DNA of 64,000 nucleotides from G963666705 sp963666705 (lineage in GTDB: Bacteria > Pseudomonadota > Alphaproteobacteria > CADEGL01), in assembly GCA_963666705.2 (NCBI GenBank), contig CAXXKO010000024.1, positions 186,001 to 250,000 on the forward strand, in the 5' to 3' direction. Below are positions 8,920 through 19,343 of the stretch, one piece after another. The position numbers and the translations under genes are program-made. The notes beneath the pieces are model-generated. The model was given only the letters and a program-made list of their open reading frames with translations. It ran no database searches and had not been told where the DNA came from. Position 1 is the first letter of the stretch. Each line of letters opens with the position of its first letter.

Positions 8920-9112
8920 TAGTGGTTCGATTCCGACGCTTCGAACCCTCTCCCCCGCGGGGAGAGGGTGGCGCGCGGAGCGCGCCGGGTGAGGGCGTGG
9001 CCGCCGGAAGGCGGCCGAAAGACTCTTCGTGGCGCGCGGGCGCACACCCCCTCACCCCGACCCTCTCCCCAAGGGGAGAGGGGGACTTTTTTGTCGCGTT
9101 CGCTCCACTAAC
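8920..9112. repeat. CTAG-flanked inverted-repeat element, family B, copy 1
   Basis: The copy starts CTAGTGGTTCG and ends with an imperfect inverse, GCTCCACTAA. Inside are CCCTCTCCCC/GGGGAGAGGG hairpins at both sides and a central GGCCGCCGGAAGGCGGCC palindrome. The same arrangement recurs inverted at 25506-25698 and in the same orientation at 38955-39159. This copy fills the gap between two convergent genes, and the stop TAG of the DUF1330 gene is its outer three bases. Confidence 0.85.
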
Positions 9113-9401
9113 TCGACTCGACGATGACCAGGTCGCGATCCGCGTAGGCTTTCTCGGCATAGGACAGCGCCTTCTGGTAGTCCGGGTCGTCGTAGCAGGC
9201 CAGCGCCTGCTCGTACGATGGGAACTCCAACACGGCCACTCGGGGAAAGTCCGGCCCTTCGCGCGTCTCGTGCCGTACCCCGCGGCCGGCGATGAAATGG
9301 GCGCCGTACTTCTCGGCGAGCGGTGCCCAGAGCCCGGCATACTCGTCGAACGCTTCTTGGTTGGTAATGTTGGAGCTTCGAATTACCCAGTAGCCAGCCA
9401 T
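9108..9401 (-). CDS. DUF1330 family protein
   Basis: 97 residues from the ATG at 9401. MAGYWVIRSSNITNQEAFDEY, with a later VAVLEFPSYEQALACYDDPDY, is the ferredoxin-like alpha/beta fold of DUF1330, a family of small dimeric cytoplasmic proteins of uncertain function. The last conserved block, the YADRDLVIVE strand, is complete. The TAG stop is provided by the terminal inverted repeat of the element at 8920-9112, so insertion at or next to the original stop may have trimmed or replaced the tail. The gene stands alone, in the same direction as the methyltransferase upstream. Confidence 0.85.
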   Translation of the reverse strand: MAGYWVIRSSNITNQEAFDEYAGLWAPLAEKYGAHFIAGRGVRHETREGPDFPRVAVLEFPSYEQALACYDDPDYQKALSYAEKAYADRDLVIVESS

Positions 9402-9485
9402 GTCGTCCCCCTCATCAAATGTGACGCCCCGGAGTCGGCTCCAGTCTCGCGTCAATCGGGGCCGCCCGCAAGCGCGCGGCTCGAA

Positions 9486-10166
9486 TCACCGCGGCTTGGT
9501 AAGACCCTTCTCGATCAGCACTACATCGGCTCCCGCGACGACCAGGGTCGCCGATACTCCCATCGCCGACCAGCGCCCGGTCAGCCACTGGAAAGTGGCT
9601 TCGGAGAAAAAGCCGATATGGGTGGGGTCGGTGATGTAGTGCCAGGTCCTGAACGCATCCTGGTCGCGGACCCGCTTGGTCATGACGCCGAGCCAGCCGT
9701 CCGGGGCGAGGCCGGCCCACAGGCCATCCAGCACCTTGCCTGGCTGGGCCATATGTTCGACCACCTCGCTCAAGGTGATGAAGTCGTAGCGCGCGGACAG
9801 GACGGATCTGTCGGGGGCATAGAAGGGGTCGTAGAGGGCGACCGAATGGCCCGCCTCCTCGAACATTTTCGAGAGGGTCGGGCCGGGGCCGCAGCCGAAG
9901 TCGAGCCCCCGGGAGCGGGGCGCCAGGCGTTGGTTCAGCGGTGTGAACAGCCGGTCGAGAAAGCGCCGGTAACGAGGGTCGCCCGGCCGGTTGTCGTGGC
10001 GATCGTAGCAGGCCTTCTCGCCCGCCGCCGACAGATGCTGGGCCGCCGGCACGAACACCAGGTTACAGGTCCGGCAGGCCAGGTAATCGCGCGCATCGTC
10101 GCGGTGGTAGGGGACGATGCTCGCACCCGCGCAAAGCGGGCAGGCGTGGCTTGCAGGCTCGATCAT
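9486..10166 (-). CDS. class I SAM-dependent methyltransferase with N-terminal zinc ribbon
   Basis: 226 residues. The N terminus carries CPLCAG and, 20 residues later, CRTCNLVF, a four-cysteine ribbon. A Rossmann methyltransferase follows, with motif I LDFGCGPG near residue 89, the acidic VALYDPFY strand and FITLSEVVEHM as motif II/III. The C-terminal HIGFFSEATFQWL is typical of the methyltransferase_23 type. The ribbon-plus-methyltransferase form is common in sugar, lipid or quinone-like modification, but the substrate cannot be inferred here. The upstream 110 bp lead to the insertion sequence at 10281. Confidence 0.85.
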   Translation of the reverse strand: MIEPASHACPLCAGASIVPYHRDDARDYLACRTCNLVFVPAAQHLSAAGEKACYDRHDNRPGDPRYRRFLDRLFTPLNQRLAPRSRGLDFGCGPGPTLSKMFEEAGHSVALYDPFYAPDRSVLSARYDFITLSEVVEHMAQPGKVLDGLWAGLAPDGWLGVMTKRVRDQDAFRTWHYITDPTHIGFFSEATFQWLTGRWSAMGVSATLVVAGADVVLIEKGLTKPR

Positions 10167-10280
10167 ACCCCATTACTAACCCACCCTCGGGCACCGGAAT
10201 ACGCCTTAACTTCGCCGCCAAACCGTCCAACAATGTGGCATCGGCTCAGATCATCTCAATAGGCTTGCATGATTCAAGAT

Positions 10281-11355
10281 CGTCCCTATCCGGTTAATGC
10301 AGGTAGCGACCGAGTGTTCTTTATATGTTCGCTCTAAGGGTGTACTGTTCCCGCCTCTGAGGATTGGTCGGGAGACAGGGCATGAGCGGCTTGTTGACGT
10401 TCCAAGAGCGCTACCGAGACGAGGAATCGTGCATCCTGGCCTTGGCGGATCGACGCTGGCCGTCTGGGTTTGCGTGCGCCCGCTGCGGGCACCGGCGGGG
10501 CTATCGGCACAAGGCGCGGGCGCGCGTCTTCGAATGCGCGGCTTGCGGTCGTCAAGAGTCGGTGACGGCGGGAACCATCTTCCACCGCACCCGCACACCG
10601 TTGCCCAAATGGTTCCTGGCGGCGTGGTTGATGGGGCGGGACAAGCGCGGGGTCTCGGCCCTGTTCCTGGCGCGCGAGCTGGGGCTTCGCTATGAGACCG
10701 CATGGCTGATGGCTCACAAGCTGCGCCATGGCTTGGCGGAGCGGCCGGATGCGTTGCTGGACGGCATGGTCGAGGTCGATGAGAGCTACTACGGCGGGCG
10801 CGGCAAGCCCGAGAGCCGGGGCCGCGGGATGGCCAATGCCAACAAGAGCCTGCTCGTGCTGGCAGTGGAGAAGGTGGCGGTGGCGCCGGGCAAGGGGGTC
10901 GAGGCCAGCGGCTTCGTCGCCGGTCGGGCGCGACTTGCCATCCTGCCCCGGGCCAATGCCGAGCAGCTCGGCGGCTTCGTGCGGGCCGCCGTGACGCCGG
11001 GCGCGCGCCTGCTGACCGACGATTTCAAGGGCTATGCCGGGCTCGGCGCCGTCTACCAGCACCAGCCCACCGTCCAAGGCCAAGGCAAGAACGCCGAGAC
11101 GCAGATGCCGATCATCCACGTCCTGTTCAGCAACCTCAAGACCTGGCTCAACGGCACCTACCATGGCGTCAGCGCCAAGCACTTGCCGCGCTATGGCCGG
11201 GAATGGGCCTATCGCTTCAACCGCCGCCGGCGGATCGACGACCTCGGCGACTTCGTCCTGAGCCGCGCCATGGCCCGGCCAACCATCACATACCGCCAGT
11301 TGATCCACGGCTTGCAACCCCAGGGCGCACGACCTGCCTTAACCGGATAGGGACG
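10281..11355 (+). mobile_element. IS1595-family (ISXO2-type) insertion sequence, apparently intact
   Basis: A 1075-bp element bounded by 24-bp terminal inverted repeats that begin CGTCCCTATCCGGTTAA and differ at one position (10281-10304 against 11332-11355). It is flanked by a perfect 8-bp direct repeat, TTCAAGAT, at 10273-10280 and 11356-11363. An 8-bp duplication is what IS1595 elements make. A single full-length transposase gene occupies it, and its TAG stop lies inside the right repeat. The site is intergenic, between the methyltransferase and the YCII gene. Perfect flanks suggest recent insertion. Confidence 0.95.
10382..11350 (+). CDS. IS1595 family transposase (ISXO2-like)
   Basis: 322 residues from the ATG at 10382; a TTG 18 bp upstream is an alternative start. 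The N-terminal zinc ribbon reads CARCGHRRG with CAACGRQE about 20 residues later, followed by the helical WFLAAWLMGRDKRGVSA DNA-binding part. The DDE-type (ISXO2-like) catalytic domain starts at VEVDESYYGG, with TDDFKGY as the second acidic block and an HVLFSNLKTWLNGTYHGVS end block. These are all in the expected order and unbroken. The gene ends within the right terminal repeat of the element. Confidence 0.95.
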   Translation: MSGLLTFQERYRDEESCILALADRRWPSGFACARCGHRRGYRHKARARVFECAACGRQESVTAGTIFHRTRTPLPKWFLAAWLMGRDKRGVSALFLARELGLRYETAWLMAHKLRHGLAERPDALLDGMVEVDESYYGGRGKPESRGRGMANANKSLLVLAVEKVAVAPGKGVEASGFVAGRARLAILPRANAEQLGGFVRAAVTPGARLLTDDFKGYAGLGAVYQHQPTVQGQGKNAETQMPIIHVLFSNLKTWLNGTYHGVSAKHLPRYGREWAYRFNRRRRIDDLGDFVLSRAMARPTITYRQLIHGLQPQGARPALTG

Positions 11356-11457
11356 TTCAAGATTGTCGAATTGGAGGGATCCCGCACGACATAGGTATGA
11401 GACACCCGATCGAGTGGATTGTGGCTCTCACCAACCCATTGACGAAGGAGACACCCA

Positions 11458-11787
11458 ATGCAGTATATCGCGCTCATTTACACCCAGGAAACCGGTGAAT
11501 CGGATCCGGAGATGTTTCAGGCATACGGCAAGTTCACCCAGGAAATGATCTCCAAGGGCATCTTCAAGGGCGGCGACGCGCTGCAGGCATCGACGACCGC
11601 CACCTGCGTCTCGGTGCGTGACGGCAAGACCAAGCTCAAGGACGGCCCGTACTCGGAAACCAAGGAGCAGCTCGGCGGGTACTACCTCCTCGAATGCGCC
11701 AGTCTCGAGCTGGCGATCGAGTGCGCCGCGAAGATCCCCGGTGCTCGGACCGGGGTGATCGAGGTGCGCCCAGTCATGTCCATGTAG
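11458..11787 (+). CDS. YCII/DGPF-domain protein
   Basis: 109 residues. The fold is that of YCII-related proteins, with the diagnostic KDGPYSETKEQLGGYYLL block at residues 60-78, the DGPF-type motif. GAAGGAGACACCC precedes the ATG. The stop is followed within 50 bp by an ECF sigma gene with a TPR-like tail. In the ECF42 group this pairing is characteristic, DGPF genes being the usual neighbours and proposed targets. The biochemical activity of the family is not settled. Promoter sequence must lie between the insertion sequence and 11440. Confidence 0.9.
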   Translation: MQYIALIYTQETGESDPEMFQAYGKFTQEMISKGIFKGGDALQASTTATCVSVRDGKTKLKDGPYSETKEQLGGYYLLECASLELAIECAAKIPGARTGVIEVRPVMSM

Positions 11788-11795
11788 GCGCCGGC

Positions 11796-11840
11796 CGCCT
11801 AATCGCCAGCCGCCCAATCGCCGGCCGGCCAATCGAATGG
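11796..11840 (+). repeat. three short tandem repeats before the sigma gene
   Basis: Three units of about 15 bp with the core (C/T)AATCG, spaced by GCC(A/G)GCCG(C/G)C, run from the YCII stop into the sigma start codon region. They could be a slippage-prone spacer or an operator; nothing decides between these. Confidence 0.5.
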
Positions 11841-13093
11841 CGCAATTCGCCGCCGAAGACGAGGCCCTGGCCCGCATCTATAGAGAAGATGCGGGCGGGG
11901 TGATCTCGGTGCTGGTCGGCCAGCTCAGGGACTTCGATTTGGCCGAGGACGCGTTGCAGGACGCGGTGGCCGAGGCGGTGGTGAGCTGGCGGCGCGACGG
12001 CCCACCGCGAAACGGGGCCGGTTGGCTGCTGACGGCGGCGCGCCGCCGCGCCATCGACCGCATTCGACGCTCGGCAACGGCACGGGACGAGTCCACCCGG
12101 CGGGAGCTCTTGGCTCGACTGGAAGACGACGGCGGCGAAGCCGAGGGGGACCAACCGATTCCCGACGAGCGGTTGCGTCTGATCTTCACTTGTTGCCATC
12201 CGGCGCTCGGTCAGGAGGCGAGGGTCGCGCTGACGCTCCGAACCCTTTGTGGGCTCTCGACGCCTGAGATTGCCCGGGCGTATTTGGTATCGGACGTCAC
12301 CATGAGCCAGCGGCTCGTGCGGGCCAAGAACAAGATCCGCGCAACCGCGATTCCCTACGAAGTGCCGGACGGCCCCGAGCTTGCCGAGCGCTTGGCCTCG
12401 GTGCTCGACGTGATCTACCTCATCTTCAACGAAGGATTTGCGGCCACGGAAGGCACGAGCCCGACGCGCGCGGACTTGTGCCTCGAGGCCATCCGTCTGA
12501 ACCGTATTCTCTACCAACTCATGCCAAACCCCGAATCGGGTGGCCTGCTCGCATTGATGCTGTTGCACGACGCCCGCCGCGAAGCTCGAACGGACGACAC
12601 CGGCACTTATATCCCAATCGCCGAACAAGACCGCACGCGCTGGAATCACGAGCTGGTCGGCCAGGGCACGAAACTGCTCCTGTACTGTCTGGGCCAGCAC
12701 CGTCCCGGCCCCTTTCAGGTTCAGGCGGCGATTAGCGCGGTTCACGCCGAAGCGCCGAGTATCGACGCGACCGACTGGGAGCAGATTGCGGGGCTTTACG
12801 CGGCACTGTCCGAGATGGCGCCGACCGCGGTGGTGACACTCAATCGCGCGGTCGCCGTTGCCAACGCCGAGACCGCGGAGGCTGGGCTCGCGCTACTGGA
12901 GACGGTCGCTCGCGAGCTCGATGATTACCAACCGCTCCACGCCGCGCGCGCCGACTTGCTGAAGCGGTGCGGGCGGCGTTCGGAAGCGGCCCGCGCCTAC
13001 CGGAAGGCCATCGCTTTATCCGCGAACGCTTCCGAGCGCAACTTCTTGGAGGGCCGGCTCGCCCGGCTTGCGGGGAAAAGCCGGCCTGAATGA
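11837..13093 (+). CDS. ECF-type RNA polymerase sigma factor, ECF42 group (with TPR-like C-terminal extension)
   Basis: 418 residues. Sigma region 2 is near the N terminus (RDFDLAEDALQDAVAEAVVSW, then WLLTAARRRAIDRIRR). Region 4 follows at about residues 110-165 with LSTPEIARAYLVSDVTMSQRLVRAKNKIR. A long helical C-terminal part of about 230 residues includes NEGFAATEG and APTAVVTLNRAVAVA, the DUF6596/TPR-like extension of ECF42 factors, which lack a classic anti-sigma gene and rely on the extension. The preceding YCII/DGPF gene supports that assignment. It is convergent with prfC. Confidence 0.9.
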   Translation: MAQFAAEDEALARIYREDAGGVISVLVGQLRDFDLAEDALQDAVAEAVVSWRRDGPPRNGAGWLLTAARRRAIDRIRRSATARDESTRRELLARLEDDGGEAEGDQPIPDERLRLIFTCCHPALGQEARVALTLRTLCGLSTPEIARAYLVSDVTMSQRLVRAKNKIRATAIPYEVPDGPELAERLASVLDVIYLIFNEGFAATEGTSPTRADLCLEAIRLNRILYQLMPNPESGGLLALMLLHDARREARTDDTGTYIPIAEQDRTRWNHELVGQGTKLLLYCLGQHRPGPFQVQAAISAVHAEAPSIDATDWEQIAGLYAALSEMAPTAVVTLNRAVAVANAETAEAGLALLETVARELDDYQPLHAARADLLKRCGRRSEAARAYRKAIALSANASERNFLEGRLARLAGKSRPE

Positions 13094-13251
13094 CCCACCT
13101 CTAGGCGGTCAACGCGGGGCGCCCGCAAGGGCATCCCGACGGCTTCTCCAATCCGCGGGGGAATTTGGCCCGGTTATTCGCGAGGGGGCATCGCACGTCG
13201 CAAGGAGTCTTGCGGCCGCCTGCCGGCGCCCTCGTCCGTCGGCGGCGTCGC

Positions 13252-14889
<1,638 letters not shown>

Positions 14890-15128
14890 ACAACGGCGCC
14901 CCGAGGTTCCCGGCTAGGAGCGTGGCGCGCCGTGATGCCGGGGCATCACAAGCGTCGCGCGGCGACGTCCGGGGGCCTCGGGGCGCCGCCCACCGGGTCG
15001 CTTTTCCCGCCCCCCTCGGGGCGTCGGGGACGCTTGCCAATGCCCCGGCATCGCCGGCGCGCGCCCTCCTATCGAGGAGACGGGAAAAGAGATCGTATGG
15101 GACACGGACTCGCGAAAGTGGGTGCTAG

Positions 15129-15464
15129 TCATGGGATGTCCGGGATTATGGATCTCGAGAGGGATATATAGGCGTCCCAGCCCCGCTTTTACAGGGCCAT
15201 GGGTCGATCGCCGGACCGAGCCCGGCCCGCATTGAATGCCGTCCGGGCCGAGCGCACTGCCTCGGTTCGCGTTTTGAGGCCTTCGTGTCGGGACTGGCTG
15301 TCACCGTATTCGAGCTGCTGCCGCCCAACCTTCATTTGGGCGAGATGGACGTCGGAGCGAGGCCTGAATGGTAAATGTCGGTTATAATATCGTACGAATT
15401 AACTGCGCCCGTGACGGGCCGGTGCTTCTCATCGCGGCGTGGGATATGCCGGGGAGGTGGAAAA
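15129..15464. other. intergenic region upstream of prfC and the cyclase
   Basis: It holds the presumed original prfC start (minus-strand ATG at 15132) and probably the prfC promoter (TATATA near 15168 on the minus strand). A TATAAT at 15383-15388 could serve the cyclase gene, though no good -35 box is in register. A strong GGGGAGGTGG ribosome site lies at 15451-15460. Nothing else recognised. Confidence 0.4.
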
Positions 15465-17093
15465 TTGCCCAACGTTGATACATTAACCGAGGGTCCGCAT
15501 GAGCGGGCACATGAGCGGGCACATGAAGGGTACCGGCTGTCCCTGGAGCCCGACCCGCAGCGGATCCGCGCGGAGTTCCAGGGTGAGACGATCGCCGACA
15601 GCAGCAACGTCCTGGTGATGCACGAGACCCGTTTGGCACCCGTGTTCTACTTTCCGCGCGAAGACGTTCGCATGGATCTCTTGGTCGAGAGCGATCGCCA
15701 CACCCATTGCCCGTTCAAGGGAAACGCGTCCTATTGGGCGATTCGGATCGGCGAGAAATCGGCCCAGGACGCGGTCTGGAGCTACGAGACACCCTATGAC
15801 GAATCGTCCAGCGTCAAGGGATATGTCGCTTTCGACTGGCATGCGATCGACAGGTGGTCCGCGGACGATACGGAGATCGTCGAACAGCCGCACGACGAAG
15901 CGGATGCGAAAGAAAATCCGCTCGTGAACTGGCTGGTGTACGAGGCCTGGGAGTCGAAATCGTCCCGCGACATGGTGGTGCGCTTCTCGGGCGCCATGAT
16001 CGCGGCCGGGTTCCCCTTGTGGCGGCTTCGGCTTCTCGTCCGCACCCTGAACCCATTGCTGTACGCGCTCGTCTATACATGGCGGCGCGACGGCGACGAG
16101 GTCACGGAGTTTGAAGTCTCGCACGAGACCTTGGAAAGCGAGCAATACCGCGGCAGCCCGTTCGCAGTGGTGATAAACGGCGAGGGCGGCGTGCGCCGGC
16201 GATTGGAAGGGCCAGGCGCGCGGCTGGACTTCCCGATCCTCGAGGATCTCGTCTCCCAGGGCGCCACCGACTACGTGGCCATGCCGCTTCGGTTCTCGGA
16301 CGGGCAACTCAACATACTCACGCTGGTGTCCGACCGGCCGGGCGGGTTTTCCACCGAGGCGTTGGGCCAGATCTATGAAATTCTGCCGACCCTGAGTCGT
16401 CTGTTCGAATCGCACGCCCTGCGCCTCTCGTCCTCGACCCTGTTGCGGACCTATTTGGGCTCGGACGCCGGCCAGCGGGTCATGGACGGGCTGGTCAAGC
16501 GTGGCGACGGCGAAGATATCCACGCGGCCATCTGGATCACCGACTTGCGGGATTCGACGTCGCTCGCCGCGTCCCTTTCGCGTGACGATTATTTGTCCCT
16601 GCTCAACCGCTATTTCGATAGCGTGGCGGGGGCCGTGCTCGACCATGGCGGCGAGGTGCTGAAATTCATCGGCGACTCGGTGCTGGCGATATTCGCCATC
16701 GACGATCCGGGCCAGAAGGAGCCGGACGCATGCGCCCGCGCCCTGGCGGCCGCGGATGCGGCGTCGCGGCAGATCGAGGCGGTCAACGAGGAGCGCGCGG
16801 CGGACGGCGCGCCGCTGCTGGTATTCGGCATCGGCCTGCATCGCGGCGATCTGACCTATGGGAATATCGGTACGACCAAGCGGCTCGACTTCACGGTTAT
16901 CGGCTCGGCCGTCAACGAGGCGGCACGCATCGAAGGCCTTTCGAGGACGCTCGACCGGCAAATCCTGATTTCGTCCGAATTCGGCGAAAGCGTGCCGGAC
17001 CCCGTGATTTCCCTCGGTCACCACACCTTGCGCGACGTCGCCGGCGAGCGCGAGATATTCGGATTGTCAGCGGCTGATACCGGAGGGCGATGA
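15465..17093 (+). CDS. DUF427-class III adenylate/guanylate cyclase fusion protein
   Basis: 542 residues from TTG 15465, preceded by GGGGAGGTGG; an ATG at 15375 in frame is possible but lies upstream of a TATAAT and a poorly conserved lead. A DUF427 domain covers about residues 20-130 (RAEFQGETIADSSNVLVMHE, HTHCPFKGNASYW, KGYVAFDW). A middle region without a clear family follows. The C-terminal third is a class III cyclase domain, with AAIWITDLRDSTSLAASL, LKFIGDSVLAIF, GIGLHRGDLTYGNIG and DFTVIGSAVNEAARIE containing the metal-binding aspartates and transition-state residues. It should make cAMP or cGMP in the cytoplasm. The tandem HERAHERAHE codes for a short repeat at the N terminus. Confidence 0.88.
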   Translation: MPNVDTLTEGPHERAHERAHEGYRLSLEPDPQRIRAEFQGETIADSSNVLVMHETRLAPVFYFPREDVRMDLLVESDRHTHCPFKGNASYWAIRIGEKSAQDAVWSYETPYDESSSVKGYVAFDWHAIDRWSADDTEIVEQPHDEADAKENPLVNWLVYEAWESKSSRDMVVRFSGAMIAAGFPLWRLRLLVRTLNPLLYALVYTWRRDGDEVTEFEVSHETLESEQYRGSPFAVVINGEGGVRRRLEGPGARLDFPILEDLVSQGATDYVAMPLRFSDGQLNILTLVSDRPGGFSTEALGQIYEILPTLSRLFESHALRLSSSTLLRTYLGSDAGQRVMDGLVKRGDGEDIHAAIWITDLRDSTSLAASLSRDDYLSLLNRYFDSVAGAVLDHGGEVLKFIGDSVLAIFAIDDPGQKEPDACARALAAADAASRQIEAVNEERAADGAPLLVFGIGLHRGDLTYGNIGTTKRLDFTVIGSAVNEAARIEGLSRTLDRQILISSEFGESVPDPVISLGHHTLRDVAGEREIFGLSAADTGGR

Positions 17094-17339
17094 GCCTCGC
17101 TCATCACCGTCCGGCCAGCGCCGCGGGCGCGCCCGGCACCCGCGGGAACATACGATCGGTCTCCCCGGACGTCGATCGGCATTGAGGGCGAATCGCGGCC
17201 GACTTCGCCGATCTCGGACCGGAACCATCAAACGATGCCCGTTATGCTACTATCTACCGCGATCGGAGGGAGCGGTCTCGGTGCTCCAACTTCATATGGC
17301 CGTCCGACGAAAGGGCGCCCCAGGAAACGGATTTGGCAC

Positions 17340-18779
17340 ATGTCGAACGACTGGATGCACGGGCTCCTTGTCGGTTTCTCGGCGGCGATGATGGGTATCG
17401 GCGCGGCGGCCGCGGGACCGGTCGTGATCGAGAACGATTCCCAATCGAACGTGATCGAGCTTTACGTCTTCCCGACCCAGGGAATCGACGTCTTCGAGAG
17501 CGCGGACAAGTCCTTCGCGGGCGAGAACCTCGTCGCGGGAGAGCCCATGAAGACGGGCGAGATCGTCGAGACCGATGTGAAGACCGGAGACGGGGCCTGC
17601 GAATTCACGGTCGCCGCCAGGCTCGACGACGGTTACCAGCAGGAGAACTATGTCGATTTCTGCACTTACGGCCGCTACCGCATCGATCTGGGCGTGGATT
17701 ACGATTCGGCCGCCAGCCAGGAGCCCGCGGAAGTGGCGGCCCCGGCTCCCTGCGACATCCAGGCGGGCATGATGGAGCTCAATCCGCTGCTGGAGGAGCG
17801 GTTCCCGGACCCGTCGGTGCCCGAGGCCCAGCCGTTCGTGGAGAAGTTCGAGAAGCTGATGATGGCGGCGATGGGGAATGACGGTGCCACGGCCTGCGGT
17901 ATGATCGCGGAGATCGAGCAGGCATTGGGCGCGGCCGCGCCGACCGCTCTCGCGGCGGGAAAAACGCCAAGACCCATGGCGGCGCCGGAATTCTCGGGCA
18001 TGCCCGAGGAATACCGTGGGATCTGGGCATCGCCCGATTGCGTGGCGGCGGAATCGCTTTCCATATATACGGCGGCCGACACATTTTACAGCAGCGATGG
18101 GTGGGTCGGCTTGTTGCCGATCACCAGCCTCGAGACGACGGGGCGCCTCGACCGGATCACCATTGGCTGGCCCGTCGATCAGGCTATCACCTACTTCATC
18201 GAGCGTGCCGAAGGTGACACGCTGACGGAGGTCTATATCCCGGACGATGCGTCGATGGATGCCCTGCCGGAGGCCGACTGGGACCGGGCAACCTACCAGA
18301 TGTGTGATACGGTGCCGGCCCAGTTCACGCTCTATTACGGGGAAATCGTGACCTGGATCGAGGCTTTGCCGTCCTTGCGCGCCGGCTGCGCGGAGGGGGC
18401 CGGGAACGGCTGCCTGGAGGCGGTCTGGCGGCTCGGCGATGTCTCCGGCGACGGGCTTCTCTCTCTCGCCGAGCTATCGCGCATCTTGCGGATTCTGACC
18501 CAGGCGGCTGCGATCTCCCACGAGGACGGCGCCGAGACGGAAGAGCTCGGAATGGCGACTCTCGGATCGGTCCTGGTCGCGCCCCTGGCCGGCAATTTGA
18601 TCCTGGCCTCGCTCGACTACGACGATGACGGCCGCCTCTCGCCGGAGGAGCTTCTCCAGGACCGGGCAAACCTCATCGAACTCCTGCGGCGCCCCGAGTT
18701 GCGCGGCGGCCTGGATATCACCGTGCTCATGGATGAGCTGAGCAACCTGGAAGGCCTGGCGCAAATGTTACTGCAGTAG
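17340..18779 (+). CDS. exported protein with paired EF-hand calcium sites
   Basis: 479 residues. The start at 17340 begins a signal peptide (MHGLLVGFSAAMMGIGAAAAG). Upstream codons in frame are not needed. The body has four or more cysteines and no family I recognise. Near the C terminus are two EF-hand loops, DVSGDGLLSLAEL (about residue 367) and DYDDDGRLSPEEL (about residue 427), with Asp/Gly/Glu in the liganding positions. It is therefore probably a periplasmic or secreted calcium-responsive protein. It stands alone downstream of the cyclase gene, with 246 bp between them, so it is likely a separate transcript. Confidence 0.75.
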   Translation: MSNDWMHGLLVGFSAAMMGIGAAAAGPVVIENDSQSNVIELYVFPTQGIDVFESADKSFAGENLVAGEPMKTGEIVETDVKTGDGACEFTVAARLDDGYQQENYVDFCTYGRYRIDLGVDYDSAASQEPAEVAAPAPCDIQAGMMELNPLLEERFPDPSVPEAQPFVEKFEKLMMAAMGNDGATACGMIAEIEQALGAAAPTALAAGKTPRPMAAPEFSGMPEEYRGIWASPDCVAAESLSIYTAADTFYSSDGWVGLLPITSLETTGRLDRITIGWPVDQAITYFIERAEGDTLTEVYIPDDASMDALPEADWDRATYQMCDTVPAQFTLYYGEIVTWIEALPSLRAGCAEGAGNGCLEAVWRLGDVSGDGLLSLAELSRILRILTQAAAISHEDGAETEELGMATLGSVLVAPLAGNLILASLDYDDDGRLSPEELLQDRANLIELLRRPELRGGLDITVLMDELSNLEGLAQMLLQ

Positions 18780-18818
18780 CCGGCGGCGGCGCTTGGCCGG
18801 CGGGGTCGGCGGCGCGGC

Positions 18819-19022
18819 CTATCGCGACCGCGCCGCGCCCCGCTTCGCCTCGGCGAAGCTCTTGGCGTTGATATTCTCGCGCGGGCCTTTTATCGAGCTC
18901 GTCCCCGGATCGAATCGCCCCGCCTGGATTTTCTGGTCGGGTCGGTTGGGGTCGGGCTCTCGCTTGACGGCTTTCTGCGCCGCTCTCGCCTTTGCCCGTT
19001 TGCGGGCCTCGGTTTTGGTCAT
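18819..19022 (-). CDS. small basic protein of unknown function
   Basis: 67 residues starting MTKTEARKRAKARAAQ, with GAAGAAG upstream of the ATG. Highly charged, rich in Lys/Arg/Ala, with a GRFDPGTSSIKGP centre and no cysteine, membrane segment or signal. Such proteins often bind nucleic acid, but that is only inference. It is convergent to the EF-hand gene. An ATG 60 bp upstream in frame is less likely because a good ribosome site precedes the internal one. Confidence 0.5.
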   Translation of the reverse strand: MTKTEARKRAKARAAQKAVKREPDPNRPDQKIQAGRFDPGTSSIKGPRENINAKSFAEAKRGAARSR

Positions 19023-19343
19023 GTCTTCTTCGCCTTTCTCGCCTGGATCATTCACGGCGCCGTGTGACAGGATGGCGAGCATGAGCCAACCTCTTGAGAT
19101 ACCGTATCAATTTGATTTCTCGGCAAGATCGCACGGCGACAGAACAACCCACAACCCACCATGAGCGAGATTATCCCCAATCGCCCCGGCTTGTCACCCG
19201 TGGCCGGCACGGAATTGCGCGCCCGATCCGGCGGCACGAATCGGCCGAAAGGTGGGTTCTGACCCTTGGCGCGGGTTCGCCACCGCCTTGAACGTCCGCG
19301 CGACACTTGTCATATTGAACACGACAGATGACGGAGGACTTTA

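Noticed and set aside
8940..9090. CRISPR-like look of repeated CCCTCTCCCC segments
   Set aside because: The repeats are paired hairpins inside one dispersed element, with no regular spacers and no cas genes in the window.
15375..15464. Upstream ATG start for the cyclase at 15375
   Set aside because: The added 30 residues are not part of DUF427, a TATAAT lies just after this ATG, and the TTG at 15465 has the far better ribosome site. Kept only as an alternative.
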